A stretch of 64,000 nt of DNA, from contig CAAELE010000022.1 of NCBI GenBank assembly GCA_900756765.1, positions 1-64,000 of the forward strand, written 5' to 3'. The position numbers were made by a program, and so were the translations under genes. Below the pieces are notes generated by a model that had not been told where the DNA came from, did not search any database, and saw nothing but the letters and a program-made list of their open reading frames with translations. Origin of the DNA: an uncultured Collinsella sp. (lineage in GTDB: Bacteria; Actinomycetota; Coriobacteriia; Coriobacteriales; Coriobacteriaceae). Below, in pieces: positions 43,878 to 52,368 of the stretch; position 1 is the first letter of the stretch; every line of letters begins with the position of its first letter.

Positions 43878-44569
43878 GCATCCGCGACAACCTTGATATC
43901 TCGGCCTATCTGGTACTCGGCCCCGAAAACACCCTCGGACGCCCCGTGGGCGATGTGGTGGCCCAGGCGCTCGACGCCGGCTTTACCTGCATCCAAGTGC
44001 GCTCCAAGGTGGCAAGCGCCCGCGAGATCATCGCACTGACAGGCGATGCCGCGCAGGCCATCGCTCAGGCCGGCAAAACCGGGCAGGTCGCACTGCTGAT
44101 CGACGACCGCCTTGACTGCGTACTTGCCGCACGCGAGCAGGGTATTGCCGTCGACGGCGTGCACGTGGGCCAGAGCGATATCCCCGTCGAGGTCTGCCGC
44201 AAGCTGCTGGGCCCAGATGCCATCGTGGGCCTTTCCGCCCGCTGCGAGGAGATGCTCGAGTACGTCAAGACCGCCGATATGAGCCTGGTCGATTACCTGG
44301 GCGTGGGCCCGCTTCACGAGACCGAGACCAAGCGCGACTGCGGACGCGCAGCCGATGGCTCCATCATCACCAAGAGCTTTGAGGACCTGGCCGCCCTCCA
44401 TGCGGCAAGCCCCGTGCCCATCGTGGTGGGCGGCGGCGTCAAGACGGCCGACCTGTCGCAGCTTAAGGCCACCGGCGTCGATGGCTTCTTTGTGGTGAGC
44501 GCCGTCTGCAGCGCCGACGACCCCCACGCCGCAGCCAAGGAGCTCGTCGACACCTGGCAGCAGGCATAG
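43874..44569 (+). CDS. thiE: Thiamine phosphate synthase
   Basis: A 231-residue TIM barrel that joins hydroxymethylpyrimidine-PP with thiazole-P to form thiamine phosphate. Typical motifs are IQVRSKVASAREII, LLIDDRLDCVLA, GVHVGQSDIPVEVCRKLLG, VGLSARCEEML and VDYLGVGPLHETETK, with IVVGGGVKTADLSQL near the end. GTG start overlaps the upstream gene. It is the last gene of the TPP-controlled operon and runs into the hairpin triplet at 44613. Confidence 0.94.
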   Translation: MSIRDNLDISAYLVLGPENTLGRPVGDVVAQALDAGFTCIQVRSKVASAREIIALTGDAAQAIAQAGKTGQVALLIDDRLDCVLAAREQGIAVDGVHVGQSDIPVEVCRKLLGPDAIVGLSARCEEMLEYVKTADMSLVDYLGVGPLHETETKRDCGRAADGSIITKSFEDLAALHAASPVPIVVGGGVKTADLSQLKATGVDGFFVVSAVCSADDPHAAAKELVDTWQQA

Positions 44570-44612
44570 GCATAGGCTGATCAGCTGCTCCGCAGCCTCA
44601 TATCTTCAAGAG

Positions 44613-44784
44613 CGGAAAGCGCATCCCAGTTTGGACGTCCATTCTGGGATGCGCTTTCCGTATAGAGAGCCAGTGGGAAACTGCATCCCAGTCTGAACGC
44701 ATATTCCGGGATGAACTTTCCGCCACGGGCCTCTCGCGGAAACCGCATCCCAGTCTGAACGCTGATTCCGGGATGCGCTTTCCG
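44613..44784. repeat. Three tandem 48-bp hairpin repeats with 14-bp spacers
   Basis: Units lie at 44613-44660, 44675-44722 and 44737-44784, an exact 62-bp period. Unit 1 is a perfect 17-bp palindrome, CGGAAAGCGCATCCCAG and its complement, around a 14-base loop that contains GGACGTCC. Units 2 and 3 keep GGAAAC and GCATCCCAGTCTGAACGC and pair with one to three mismatches. The two spacers differ in sequence but are both 14 bases. The array fills the space between the convergent thiE and patatin genes. Confidence 0.85.
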
Positions 44785-44793
44785 ACGTAGTCC

Positions 44794-45663
44794 CTACCCT
44801 GCCAGATACGCTTCCAGCGCGGGTAACGTCACCTCCGCATCGCGGCGGCCGATCTGGTAGATGCGCTCGAGCTCATCGGGTTCGCGGCACAGCGACGGTA
44901 CCTTCACCGATTCGCTCGGCCGCACCACAAAGATCTCGCCAGCGGCCTCGCGGCGCGCCAGGTCATCGAGCGTGGCATTGTAGACCTCGTGCCGATGCTC
45001 AAGCGCCGCAACAAACTCCGGATAGTGACGATACACGCGACGCAGCATAGGCATCACGCTATTGGGCTGCTTTACAAAGCCCGCCGGCTGCGTCAGCACC
45101 ACCACGTTGCGGTCATAGCCTTGCTCAAACAGCCAAGCGCTGGGAATGGAATCGGCAACACCGCCATCCAAGTACTTACGACCCTCGATGGCAACAGGAC
45201 GCGTCGCCACGGGAATCGCCGACGAGGCGCGGATCCACTCGATATCCCGCTCGTCGCCATAGGGCAGGTCGTGGTAGACGGCCTCACCCGTCTTAAGATC
45301 GGTACATACGCACGTAAATCGCATGGGGCAGGCGCGATACGCCTCCAAGTCGATGGGATCGCGCTCGATAGGCACCTCATGATAGGCAAACTCGGCATTG
45401 AACATATCGCCGGTTCGCAACCAGCTCGTCACGCTCGCATAGCGCTTGTCGGCGCAATAGGCCTTGTTGTAGCGAATGGCGCGGCCGATCTGGCGCGATT
45501 TAAAGTTGTAGCCAAACGCCGCGCCCGCCGAGACACCCACCATATGGTCGCAGGTTAAGCCGTGCTCCATCCATACGTCGAGCACGCCCGCCGTATACAT
45601 ACCGCGGTAGCCGCCTCCCTCGAGCGCAAGCCCCACCGTGCGCGTCGTGTCTGGCTGTGCCAT
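44794..45663 (-). CDS. Patatin-like phospholipase
   Basis: A 289-residue patatin-fold lipase/acyl hydrolase with a Ser-Asp dyad. The oxyanion motif is LALEGGGYRGMYTAGVLD, the nucleophile elbow GVSAGAAFG, and the catalytic Asp is in YLDGGVADSIP. It is of the YjjU type (bacterial patatins of about 300 residues). ATG at 45663 follows GGAGATGG. No signal peptide is seen, so it should act in the cytoplasm on membrane or lipid substrates. Confidence 0.9.
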   Translation of the reverse strand: MAQPDTTRTVGLALEGGGYRGMYTAGVLDVWMEHGLTCDHMVGVSAGAAFGYNFKSRQIGRAIRYNKAYCADKRYASVTSWLRTGDMFNAEFAYHEVPIERDPIDLEAYRACPMRFTCVCTDLKTGEAVYHDLPYGDERDIEWIRASSAIPVATRPVAIEGRKYLDGGVADSIPSAWLFEQGYDRNVVVLTQPAGFVKQPNSVMPMLRRVYRHYPEFVAALEHRHEVYNATLDDLARREAAGEIFVVRPSESVKVPSLCREPDELERIYQIGRRDAEVTLPALEAYLAG

Positions 45664-45987
45664 GCGACCATCTCCGTTCCCGTGTTTTAAAGCGGAACAA
45701 GTATACCCGCCAACATATATCGACTCAGTCGCATTTATATCGAGCATCGCATCGTCACGCTACCGATTGGCGAATAATAGCCGCCCGCGGCAGGGGCACC
45801 CATATACAATCCTCTATTGTTGTTTATACTACTCAATAGTTATCAGCAGCGAACACGGACCGACATATTAAACCAGCGACGCAGCAAGGCGGGGGCCTGG
45901 ATACACGCAAAGCGTTGAGCAGCAACGCGTGTGTACAACGAGCTCGCCCGACGCAATACACCCCGACCTCAGGAAGCCGCTTACAGC
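45664..45987 (+). other. Divergent regulatory region upstream of the GGDEF-EAL gene
   Basis: No gene is supported. The region contains TATACT at 45825-45830 within an inverted repeat CTATTG-N14-CAATAG (45814-45839), a plausible promoter-operator for the GGDEF-EAL gene. A hairpin GCGTTG-AGCA-GCAACGC-like structure lies near 45911-45929. Confidence 0.4.
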
Positions 45988-48705
45988 ATGGATATCGCCA
46001 GCAATTACACCGAGACGCTCGAAAAGACCATCCGTGACCTTCTCGAGCGTCAGGACGATCTGATCAGGACTGCCTTTACCGACCAGCTCACCGGACTGGG
46101 CAACCGCGGCGGTTTCACCCGTTCCTTAGAGGAGCTCTGGGAACAGGAATTGCCCGTAACCATGGCGTTTATCGACATCGATAACCTTAAGCACTGCAAC
46201 GACATCTTTGGCCATGACGAGGGCAACCGCTATATCTTACAGGTGAGCCTCTATCTCAAGCTGTATATGAAGGTGGACGAGGCGGCATTTCGCCTGGGAG
46301 GCGACGAGTTTGCCATCCTGTCTACGATCGCGACCGAGGACGACCTCGCCGAGCGTCTGGAACACTGCCGGACGGTCCTGCTCAAAAACAACGATGCCGA
46401 GATGCCTCACTCGTTTAGCTACGGAGTGTCGCACGCCGACCCCGCCCTGGGCGAAGCCCCCAATCGCTTGACGAACGATGCCGGCCATCGCATGTACGAC
46501 TATAAGCTGCGCCATGCCGTGCACCTTGATCGACGCAATATCGCACAAGCCCACACCGACGACTTTGAAATAAGCGATCGCGTTTTCGACGCCCTTTCGA
46601 TGCTCAACGAAGGCCGATATTTCTTTATCGAGAACTTGGACAAACATCGCACCCTTTGGTCACAAGGCGCCTTGCGCGATCTTGGTCTTCCTTCGGAGCA
46701 TATAGACAACTGTCACGATTATTGGAAAACGCGTGTCCATCCCGATGACCTTGAGGCCTATACCAACGACATCGACCAAATCTATGACGGCTCCAAACAT
46801 CGTCACGTCATGCAGTACCGCGTGCGCAATGCCGCCGGCGACTACATCCTCGGCCGCGCTCGCGGGTTTCGTATCGACGGCGACGGAAATACCCCCTCGC
46901 TCTACGTCGGCGAGCTCGTCAACCACTCGCTTGCCGAGACCGTCGACGCCGCCACGGGTCTCGGAACGCAGCGCACGCTGATCAACGCTATCGATGCCTG
47001 CCGTCGCGACCGTTGCGAGACGGGGCTTATAGCAGTGCGCGTTCGCGGCACGGCAAAGCTCAACGAGCTCTACGGGGCCGAGGCCGTCGACAACATGCTC
47101 GCCGAATACGCAGGCCGCATGCTGTCGATTACTCGCGGCAGGAGTCGCGTCTTCCGTTCACGCAACGCCCAGTTCGTCGTGCTTAGCAACAATTTGGATC
47201 ACAAAGCATTCGAGCAACTGATCCAACATCTCAAAGAGGCCGTTTTCGCTCCCGTTCGAATCGCGGGCGACACTATTACCCCCGTCTGTCTTGTCGTTCC
47301 GGCCTTTTACGAGCACCTGACCAATCAAACGGCCGCCGTTTTAGGCGAACTCGACCGTCGCATTCGCACGGCCGGCGGGCTTGTTCCCAACGACAGCCTC
47401 CCCATACCCGAGGTGGAGCGCAAAAGCGCCATCGCCGAACGCATCGATCCGCTCACGGGTCTCTATCGACCCAGCGAGTTTATGCGCCGCGCCAACGAAT
47501 TTCTTGAGACAAGGCGCAACGGCGCCTGGTGTATCGCCACCGTCGATATGGGACACATGCGGCTGTTCAACGAATGGCACGGACAGGCCGAGGGCGACCG
47601 CATGCTCGCCGATGTGGGCACGGTTCTCAAGGACATCGAGAATGCCGACATGGGCGTCGCAGGGTACTGGGGCCAAGACGATTTTTGCGTACTCATCCCC
47701 TTTGAGCACGTCGCCGTCCATCAAATCTATAGCCGTGTTCGCGAAGCCGTGGCCAAGCACGATGACGGCGTGGGCTTCTGGCCGTCCATGGGCGTTTACC
47801 CCATCGACTCCAACGAAGAAATCACCATCGATGCGCAGGCCAAGGCAATGTTTACCAATCGGCGCGCAAAAAACGACTTTAAGGAGCGCATTGCCATTTT
47901 CCGCCCCGAGGAATACGAGCACGAAATCGCGTTCCACCGCACGCTGACCGAATTCCAGTATGCGCTCTCAAACGGCCGCATTACCTACTACTTGCAGCCC
48001 CAGGTCGACATGGAAACCGGCGAGATCATTGGCGCCGAGGCACTCACGCGCTGGATTGACAAGGACGGCTCCCTCATTTCACCTGCCACCTTTATCCCCG
48101 CTCTCGAGGAAAGCGGTTTTGTGGTGACGCTCGACAAATACGTTTGGCAGGGCGTCGCCTCGTGGCTGCGTGAGCGCATCGATCGAGGGCTGCGCGTGGT
48201 TCCGATCTCGCTCAATGTGTCGCGCGTGGATATCCTTGCCTGCGACGTCGCCGAACATATGGGGGCACTCGCCGCCCAATACAATCTGCCGCCCGAGCTC
48301 ATGCGCATCGAGATCACCGAGACGGCTTATACGGGAGAGTCCGAAGCTGTGGATAAGCTGACGGCCGACCTGCACAACCGCGGCTTCTCGACCTACATGG
48401 ACGATTTTGGCACCGGCCAGTCCACGCTCGCGATGCTCAAGAACGTCAACGTCGACGTCATCAAGCTCGACCGCACGTTTGTGCCCGTCGACGGCGATCA
48501 AGGCCGCAGCGTGCAAATCATTTCATCAATGCTCGAGATGGCACAGTCGCTCCATCTGCCCGTTGTGATCGAAGGCATCGAGACAAATGAGCAGGCAAAC
48601 ATGCTACGCCAAATGGGCGCCCGCTACGCTCAGGGCTTCCTCTACTACCGTCCCATGCAGGCGGAGGATTTTGAGGCACTGCTCGACGGTGGCGACAGCA
48701 ACTAA
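45988..48705 (+). CDS. Cyclic di-GMP protein: GGDEF-PAS-GGDEF-GGDEF-EAL
   Basis: About 905 residues, no membrane helix. Near the N-terminus a coiled segment leads to a GGDEF domain (DQLTGLGNRGG, FRLGGDEFAIL) with intact active site but no RxxD inhibitory site (Lys and Glu there). A PAS-like domain (HPDDLEAYTNDIDQIYDG) follows, then two degenerate GGDEF domains (RSRNAQFVVL; GYWGQDDFCVL). The C-terminal EAL domain has GAEALTRW, SLNVSRVD, IEITETA, MDDFGTGQSTL, IKLDRTFV, EGIET and QGFLYY, all residues needed for phosphodiesterase activity. ATG at 45988 is chosen; a GTG at 45931 is possible. It could both make and break c-di-GMP. Confidence 0.88.
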   Translation: MDIASNYTETLEKTIRDLLERQDDLIRTAFTDQLTGLGNRGGFTRSLEELWEQELPVTMAFIDIDNLKHCNDIFGHDEGNRYILQVSLYLKLYMKVDEAAFRLGGDEFAILSTIATEDDLAERLEHCRTVLLKNNDAEMPHSFSYGVSHADPALGEAPNRLTNDAGHRMYDYKLRHAVHLDRRNIAQAHTDDFEISDRVFDALSMLNEGRYFFIENLDKHRTLWSQGALRDLGLPSEHIDNCHDYWKTRVHPDDLEAYTNDIDQIYDGSKHRHVMQYRVRNAAGDYILGRARGFRIDGDGNTPSLYVGELVNHSLAETVDAATGLGTQRTLINAIDACRRDRCETGLIAVRVRGTAKLNELYGAEAVDNMLAEYAGRMLSITRGRSRVFRSRNAQFVVLSNNLDHKAFEQLIQHLKEAVFAPVRIAGDTITPVCLVVPAFYEHLTNQTAAVLGELDRRIRTAGGLVPNDSLPIPEVERKSAIAERIDPLTGLYRPSEFMRRANEFLETRRNGAWCIATVDMGHMRLFNEWHGQAEGDRMLADVGTVLKDIENADMGVAGYWGQDDFCVLIPFEHVAVHQIYSRVREAVAKHDDGVGFWPSMGVYPIDSNEEITIDAQAKAMFTNRRAKNDFKERIAIFRPEEYEHEIAFHRTLTEFQYALSNGRITYYLQPQVDMETGEIIGAEALTRWIDKDGSLISPATFIPALEESGFVVTLDKYVWQGVASWLRERIDRGLRVVPISLNVSRVDILACDVAEHMGALAAQYNLPPELMRIEITETAYTGESEAVDKLTADLHNRGFSTYMDDFGTGQSTLAMLKNVNVDVIKLDRTFVPVDGDQGRSVQIISSMLEMAQSLHLPVVIEGIETNEQANMLRQMGARYAQGFLYYRPMQAEDFEALLDGGDSN

Positions 48706-48829
48706 TACGCTCGTGCGCAAACGCCACCGTCGAGGGAGCGTTTGTTCCCATGAGCTAACTAATACCCCAATCTAAACCGAATTGGGAGTAAGATACAAAC
48801 CATTGTTCCATCCAAGGAGGTCATCCATC

Positions 48830-50362
48830 ATGAACGAGTCGTATCGCCTGGGCGAGCAATCAATCATCGCTCATCTTCAGCGACTTGCGAACGGGGCCTC
48901 AACCACCGAGCTCGATGTTGCCGCGCTGCCCCCGGAGTTGCGTGCCATTGGTGAGCAACTGCAGAAAACGCTCGCCATCCTGCAACAAGAACGCGAGCTG
49001 CTTGAGCACGGCGCCTATATCGACTCGCTCACCAATCTTGGCAACCGTGGCGGGCTCGACCGCCATGTCGATCAGCTCTGGCGCAAAGGCACCCCCTTCA
49101 CCTGTGCCTATATTGACATCGATCGCCTCAAGCATTGCAACGATAAGTTTGGCCACGCCGAGGGCAATCGCTACATTCTGAGCATCTGCCGCGCACTCAC
49201 CGAGACCATGGAGCACGATGAGCTGCTGTTCCGTATCGGTGGAGACGAATTTGTACTTATATCCCCCACGACAGACGAAGCCGAGCTCGAGCAGCGCCTG
49301 GAGCGGACGCGTGCCAATCTTATCGAGGCAACATCGGACGGCAAGGCGCCCATGATCGCCAGCTTTAGTTTTGGCTGCTCGCGCGTCGACCCGCTTGCAG
49401 GCGATACGCGTCGCCAGATGACAAAGGACGCCGACCGCAAAATGTATCGCTACAAGCTCATGTACCGTGTGCAACAACCGGAAGAAGGCGATGCGCCGCA
49501 ACGCCCGGTCACCGAACAACCCCCCCCCTGCAACGACCGAGTGTTCCAAGCGATCTCCATGAGCTCCGAGATACGCTATCCGTTCATCATTAACCTCGAC
49601 ACCGGCGAATCGCAATGGTCGGTTAATGCCGTGCGCGATTTTGACCTACCTTCCCAGCATCCCTACAACTCGCTCGATATATGGCTTGCCCGTGTTCACC
49701 CCGAGGACCGCGACAACGTACGTGCCGAGCTCGATATGGTGGTAAACGGCACGTGGCACTTCCACTGCATGCAGTATCGCGTCATGAATACCGCCGGAAA
49801 ATACGCGCTTTGCGACTGCACGGGTTACCGCCTGGACGGCACCGATACCGAGCCCAACATGTATGTGGGCATTGTCACCAACCGAAGCTTGGCAGATACG
49901 ACCGATTCCGTGACCGGTCTGGGCGATATCCACGCCCTGGTCAACGCCATTGGCGAGATGCGTCGCGTGGCACGAAACGCGGGCTTGATCGCCATTAAAA
50001 TCGACGAAATCGCACAGGTCAATGCCCGCTTTGGCTTTGATGCAGGCGACCGCGTTTTGGCAGAAAGCGCCGCCTGCCTCATGGATTGCTCGCGCGGCAA
50101 GGGTCGTCTGTTCCGCTCGACCGGACCGATGTTCGTGGCGCTCTTTGACGAGCTTGATCCCGAAGAGACCGACGCGGTTGCAGACGAAATCGAACGGTTC
50201 TTGGGATCGCCCGTGCTCCTTGGCTCATTTGAATATCAGCCGCCCCTTCGCGTGGCGACGCTTCATCTGGACGCCGTCGACCGACAGCCCGTTTCCATTT
50301 TGAACGAGCTCAATGCGCTGATTAAAGAGGCGCCGCAGGTACCGGGCACCAAGCTGGACTAG
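48830..50362 (+). CDS. Diguanylate cyclase with PAS and degenerate GGDEF domains
   Basis: A 510-residue soluble protein paralogous to the first two thirds of its upstream neighbour. A coiled stretch leads to an active-looking GGDEF domain (DSLTNLGNRGG, FRIGGDEFVLI), a PAS-like domain (HPEDRDNVRAELDMVVNG) and a degenerate GGDEF (RSTGPMFVALF). The EAL domain is absent. No I-site is seen, so product inhibition is unlikely. ATG at 48830 follows AAGGAGG. The pair probably arose by duplication and might act as a synthase and a hydrolase on the same signal. Confidence 0.88.
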   Translation: MNESYRLGEQSIIAHLQRLANGASTTELDVAALPPELRAIGEQLQKTLAILQQERELLEHGAYIDSLTNLGNRGGLDRHVDQLWRKGTPFTCAYIDIDRLKHCNDKFGHAEGNRYILSICRALTETMEHDELLFRIGGDEFVLISPTTDEAELEQRLERTRANLIEATSDGKAPMIASFSFGCSRVDPLAGDTRRQMTKDADRKMYRYKLMYRVQQPEEGDAPQRPVTEQPPPCNDRVFQAISMSSEIRYPFIINLDTGESQWSVNAVRDFDLPSQHPYNSLDIWLARVHPEDRDNVRAELDMVVNGTWHFHCMQYRVMNTAGKYALCDCTGYRLDGTDTEPNMYVGIVTNRSLADTTDSVTGLGDIHALVNAIGEMRRVARNAGLIAIKIDEIAQVNARFGFDAGDRVLAESAACLMDCSRGKGRLFRSTGPMFVALFDELDPEETDAVADEIERFLGSPVLLGSFEYQPPLRVATLHLDAVDRQPVSILNELNALIKEAPQVPGTKLD

Positions 50363-50646
50363 CGTTATGGGGCGCATGATGGTTAATTTCCGATCTCAGG
50401 CGAACACATTGGGCAAATAGGTCGTACCCGCAGTTAGCCGAACGTCCCCGCAGCCCCTCCCGGGGCCCGGGGGCACCGTTTCGATACTCTTGGTTTACTT
50501 TGCCTGATGCAAATAAGTGCTCAACAAGATAGAACCTATCCCCCGCCACGGATATGCCCTCGAGTAAATCTGTTAAGCCAAGCCTATCAAATTCTATTGA
50601 CAATTGGCTGCATTGGTCCATTTTGTCGTCCAGCCACTTCCGCTGG

Positions 50647-50967
50647 CTATCGCCTCATAAACACAAACCTAACGAGCCGCACGAACGACAAAGAGGCCAA
50701 GCTGAACAGAAGTAGAACCAAAACTTCAAAAACGCTGGTATTCCAATCGCGTACCCAGCCCTCTACCGCCCACAAGAAAAACAGCAGCCCCATCCATAAC
50801 GTCACAGAAGAAATCAGCTTTGCGTAAGGGCGTATATCAATCCCGCTCTCCCTTTTTGTGACATCATATCCAGCAATTGAGCTGAGCCATCTTCCTCTTC
50901 TGTATTGGATTGAAAGAAGAATCAGGGCAATCGAAGTTATCAAACAGACAGCATCCTCTGTTTCCAT
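50647..50967 (-). CDS. Small membrane protein, DUF3784-like
   Basis: A 106-residue protein with three predicted membrane helices (VCLITSIALILLSIQY, LISSVTLWMGLLFFLWAV, VFEVLVLLLFSLASLSFV). Between helices 1 and 2 is a loop RRGRWLSSIAGYDVTKRE that resembles the AGYNTMS-type motif of DUF3784 proteins. The surrounding 500 bp is clearly lower in GC than the rest of the window, so recent acquisition is possible. The function is unknown. Confidence 0.6.
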   Translation of the reverse strand: METEDAVCLITSIALILLSIQYRRGRWLSSIAGYDVTKRESGIDIRPYAKLISSVTLWMGLLFFLWAVEGWVRDWNTSVFEVLVLLLFSLASLSFVRLVRFVFMRR

Positions 50968-51057
50968 AGAACTTCCTTTGCTTTCCGTCCTAGCTGCGCG
51001 TTCACAATCGAATCAAACCAAGTGTGAATTACTCGATAGCAACCGCCCTAGTATAAA

Positions 51058-51252
51058 TCATAGCCTCCGCAGCAGCCCGCCTTCCAAGATCTCAAAGCTC
51101 GCCATCGAGGGCGACCCGCCCAGACCCCTTACAATCTGCTCGCACGAGGCCCCGCACTCCAACATCCTCTGGACCGTATCCCGCACGTACCTGGTGGGCG
51201 AGCCTGCCGTGGGCCCTCGGGGCCGGCATCGCGCCCCACGCCATCCGCCCGC
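51058..51252 (-). pseudogene. Possible relic of an IS30-like transposase
   Basis: An open frame of 65 codons with no good start encodes RYVRDTVQRMLECGASCEQI followed by VRGLGGSPSMASFEIL. This is similar in spacing to the N-terminal helix-turn-helix of IS30-type transposases (a LxxGxSxxxIAxxLGRSPSTVSREI-like pattern). No catalytic domain or terminal repeats remain. It lies beside the lower-GC small-membrane-protein gene. Confidence 0.35.
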
Positions 51253-51301
51253 TCATGCGATAATCCTCTGCATAAGTCATCGACAGCAGAGGGAGTTTGT
51301 G

Positions 51302-51925
51302 ATGAAGGTTCTTTTAGTCAACGGTAGCCCCAAGGCAAACGGCAACACCGCTCGCGCGCTTGCCGAAGTCGCCGAGCAATTGCATGCCGAGGGTATCGAT
51401 ACCGAGGTGTTCCAGCTGGGCGCCAAGCCCATTCGCGACTGCATTGGCTGTGGTCAGTGCGGCAAGCTCGATTGCCGCTGCACCTTTGACGACGACGTGG
51501 TCAACGAGCTCATTTCCACCGCCGAGCAGGCAGACGGCTTTGTCTTTGGCTCGCCCGTCTATTACGCGCACCCCAGCGGCCGCATCCTCTCGGCCCTCGA
51601 CCGTGCGTTTTATGCTGGCAGCAAGGCCTTTGCGCACAAGCCGGGCGCCTCTGTCGCCGTTGCCCGCCGCGGCGGCACGTCGACCACGTTCGATGTACTC
51701 AACAAGTACTTCACCATCAACCAGATGCCCGTGGTCGCCTCCACCTACTGGAACAACGTCTTTGGCGCTGCGCCGGGCGAGGCTGCCCAGGATGCCGAGG
51801 GTCTGGCCACCATGCGAAACATCGGCAAAAACATGGCCTGGCTCCTGCGTTGCATCGAGGCAGGCAAGGCTGCCGGCATCGAAGCCCCCGAGGCCGATCG
51901 CGAGCGCACCAACTTCATTCGTTAG
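51302..51925 (+). CDS. NADPH-dependent FMN reductase / flavodoxin-fold oxidoreductase
   Basis: A 207-residue flavodoxin-like reductase. The FMN phosphate loop is LLVNGSPKANGNTARAL, followed by the Cys-rich IRDCIGCGQC motif and FVFGSPVYYAHPSGRILSAL. The family reduces flavins, quinones or iron-sulfur substrates. ATG at 51302 has GAGGGAG upstream. The ArsC-like gene follows 15 bp later on the same strand, so they are likely co-transcribed. Confidence 0.88.
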   Translation: MKVLLVNGSPKANGNTARALAEVAEQLHAEGIDTEVFQLGAKPIRDCIGCGQCGKLDCRCTFDDDVVNELISTAEQADGFVFGSPVYYAHPSGRILSALDRAFYAGSKAFAHKPGASVAVARRGGTSTTFDVLNKYFTINQMPVVASTYWNNVFGAAPGEAAQDAEGLATMRNIGKNMAWLLRCIEAGKAAGIEAPEADRERTNFIR

Positions 51926-51940
51926 AACGGGAGCCGATAA

Positions 51941-52282
51941 GTGAACGTGCAAATTTTTGGGACCAAAAAGTCCTTCGATACCAAGAAGGCTCAGCGCTTT
52001 TTTAAGGAGCGCCGCATTAAGGTGCAGTTTATCGACCTTAAGGAAAAGGAGATGAGCAAGGGCGAGCTCACGAGCGTGATGCAGGCGGTCGGCGGCATCG
52101 ACAAGCTGCTCAACCCCAAAGCCAAGGACGAGGAGACGCTCGCGCTCATCCAGCACCTCACCCCTAGCCAGCGCTTCGATAAACTGCTCGAGAATCAGCA
52201 GGTTCTAGCCGAGCCCATCGTGCGCAACGGCAAAAAGGCCACCGTCGGTTATTGCCCCGATGTGTGGGGAGCCTGGGAGTAG
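51941..52282 (+). CDS. ArsC/Spx-family protein with Ser at the active-site position
   Basis: A 113-residue thioredoxin-like protein of the ArsC/YffB group (VQFIDLKEKEMSKGELTSVM, NPKAKDE, QQVLAEPIVRNGKKATVGY). At the position of the catalytic Cys (NCDTxKKA in YffB) this protein reads KSFDTKKAQRFF, so Ser replaces Cys and no other Cys is close. Arsenate or disulfide chemistry is therefore unlikely. It starts with GTG after GGGAG. It may be a binding or regulatory protein. Confidence 0.82.
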   Translation: MNVQIFGTKKSFDTKKAQRFFKERRIKVQFIDLKEKEMSKGELTSVMQAVGGIDKLLNPKAKDEETLALIQHLTPSQRFDKLLENQQVLAEPIVRNGKKATVGYCPDVWGAWE

Positions 52283-52368
52283 CCTGTGTTATTTGCCGGC
52301 GCGTGGGTATAAGAGCAGGCGTTTGGCATAAGATTTAACTGTAAGCCATGTCTAACAAAGGAGGGCAC

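Noticed and set aside
44613..44784. CRISPR array reading of the three hairpin repeats
   Set aside because: Only three units, 14-base spacers and long palindromic repeats; no cas gene in the window. It does not fit any CRISPR type.
45860..45960. ACGCAAAGC upstream of the GGDEF-EAL gene resembles the core of the c-di-GMP (GEMM) riboswitch
   Set aside because: The partner motif (GGCAAA-type first strand) and the tetraloop/receptor stems are not visible. An Infernal search with the GEMM models would decide.
50322..50621. A 99-codon minus-strand frame directly after the DUF3784-like gene
   Set aside because: Its second half runs through GC-rich, terminator-like intergenic sequence and antisense to the end of the GGDEF gene. 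The ribosome site is weak and no family is recognised.
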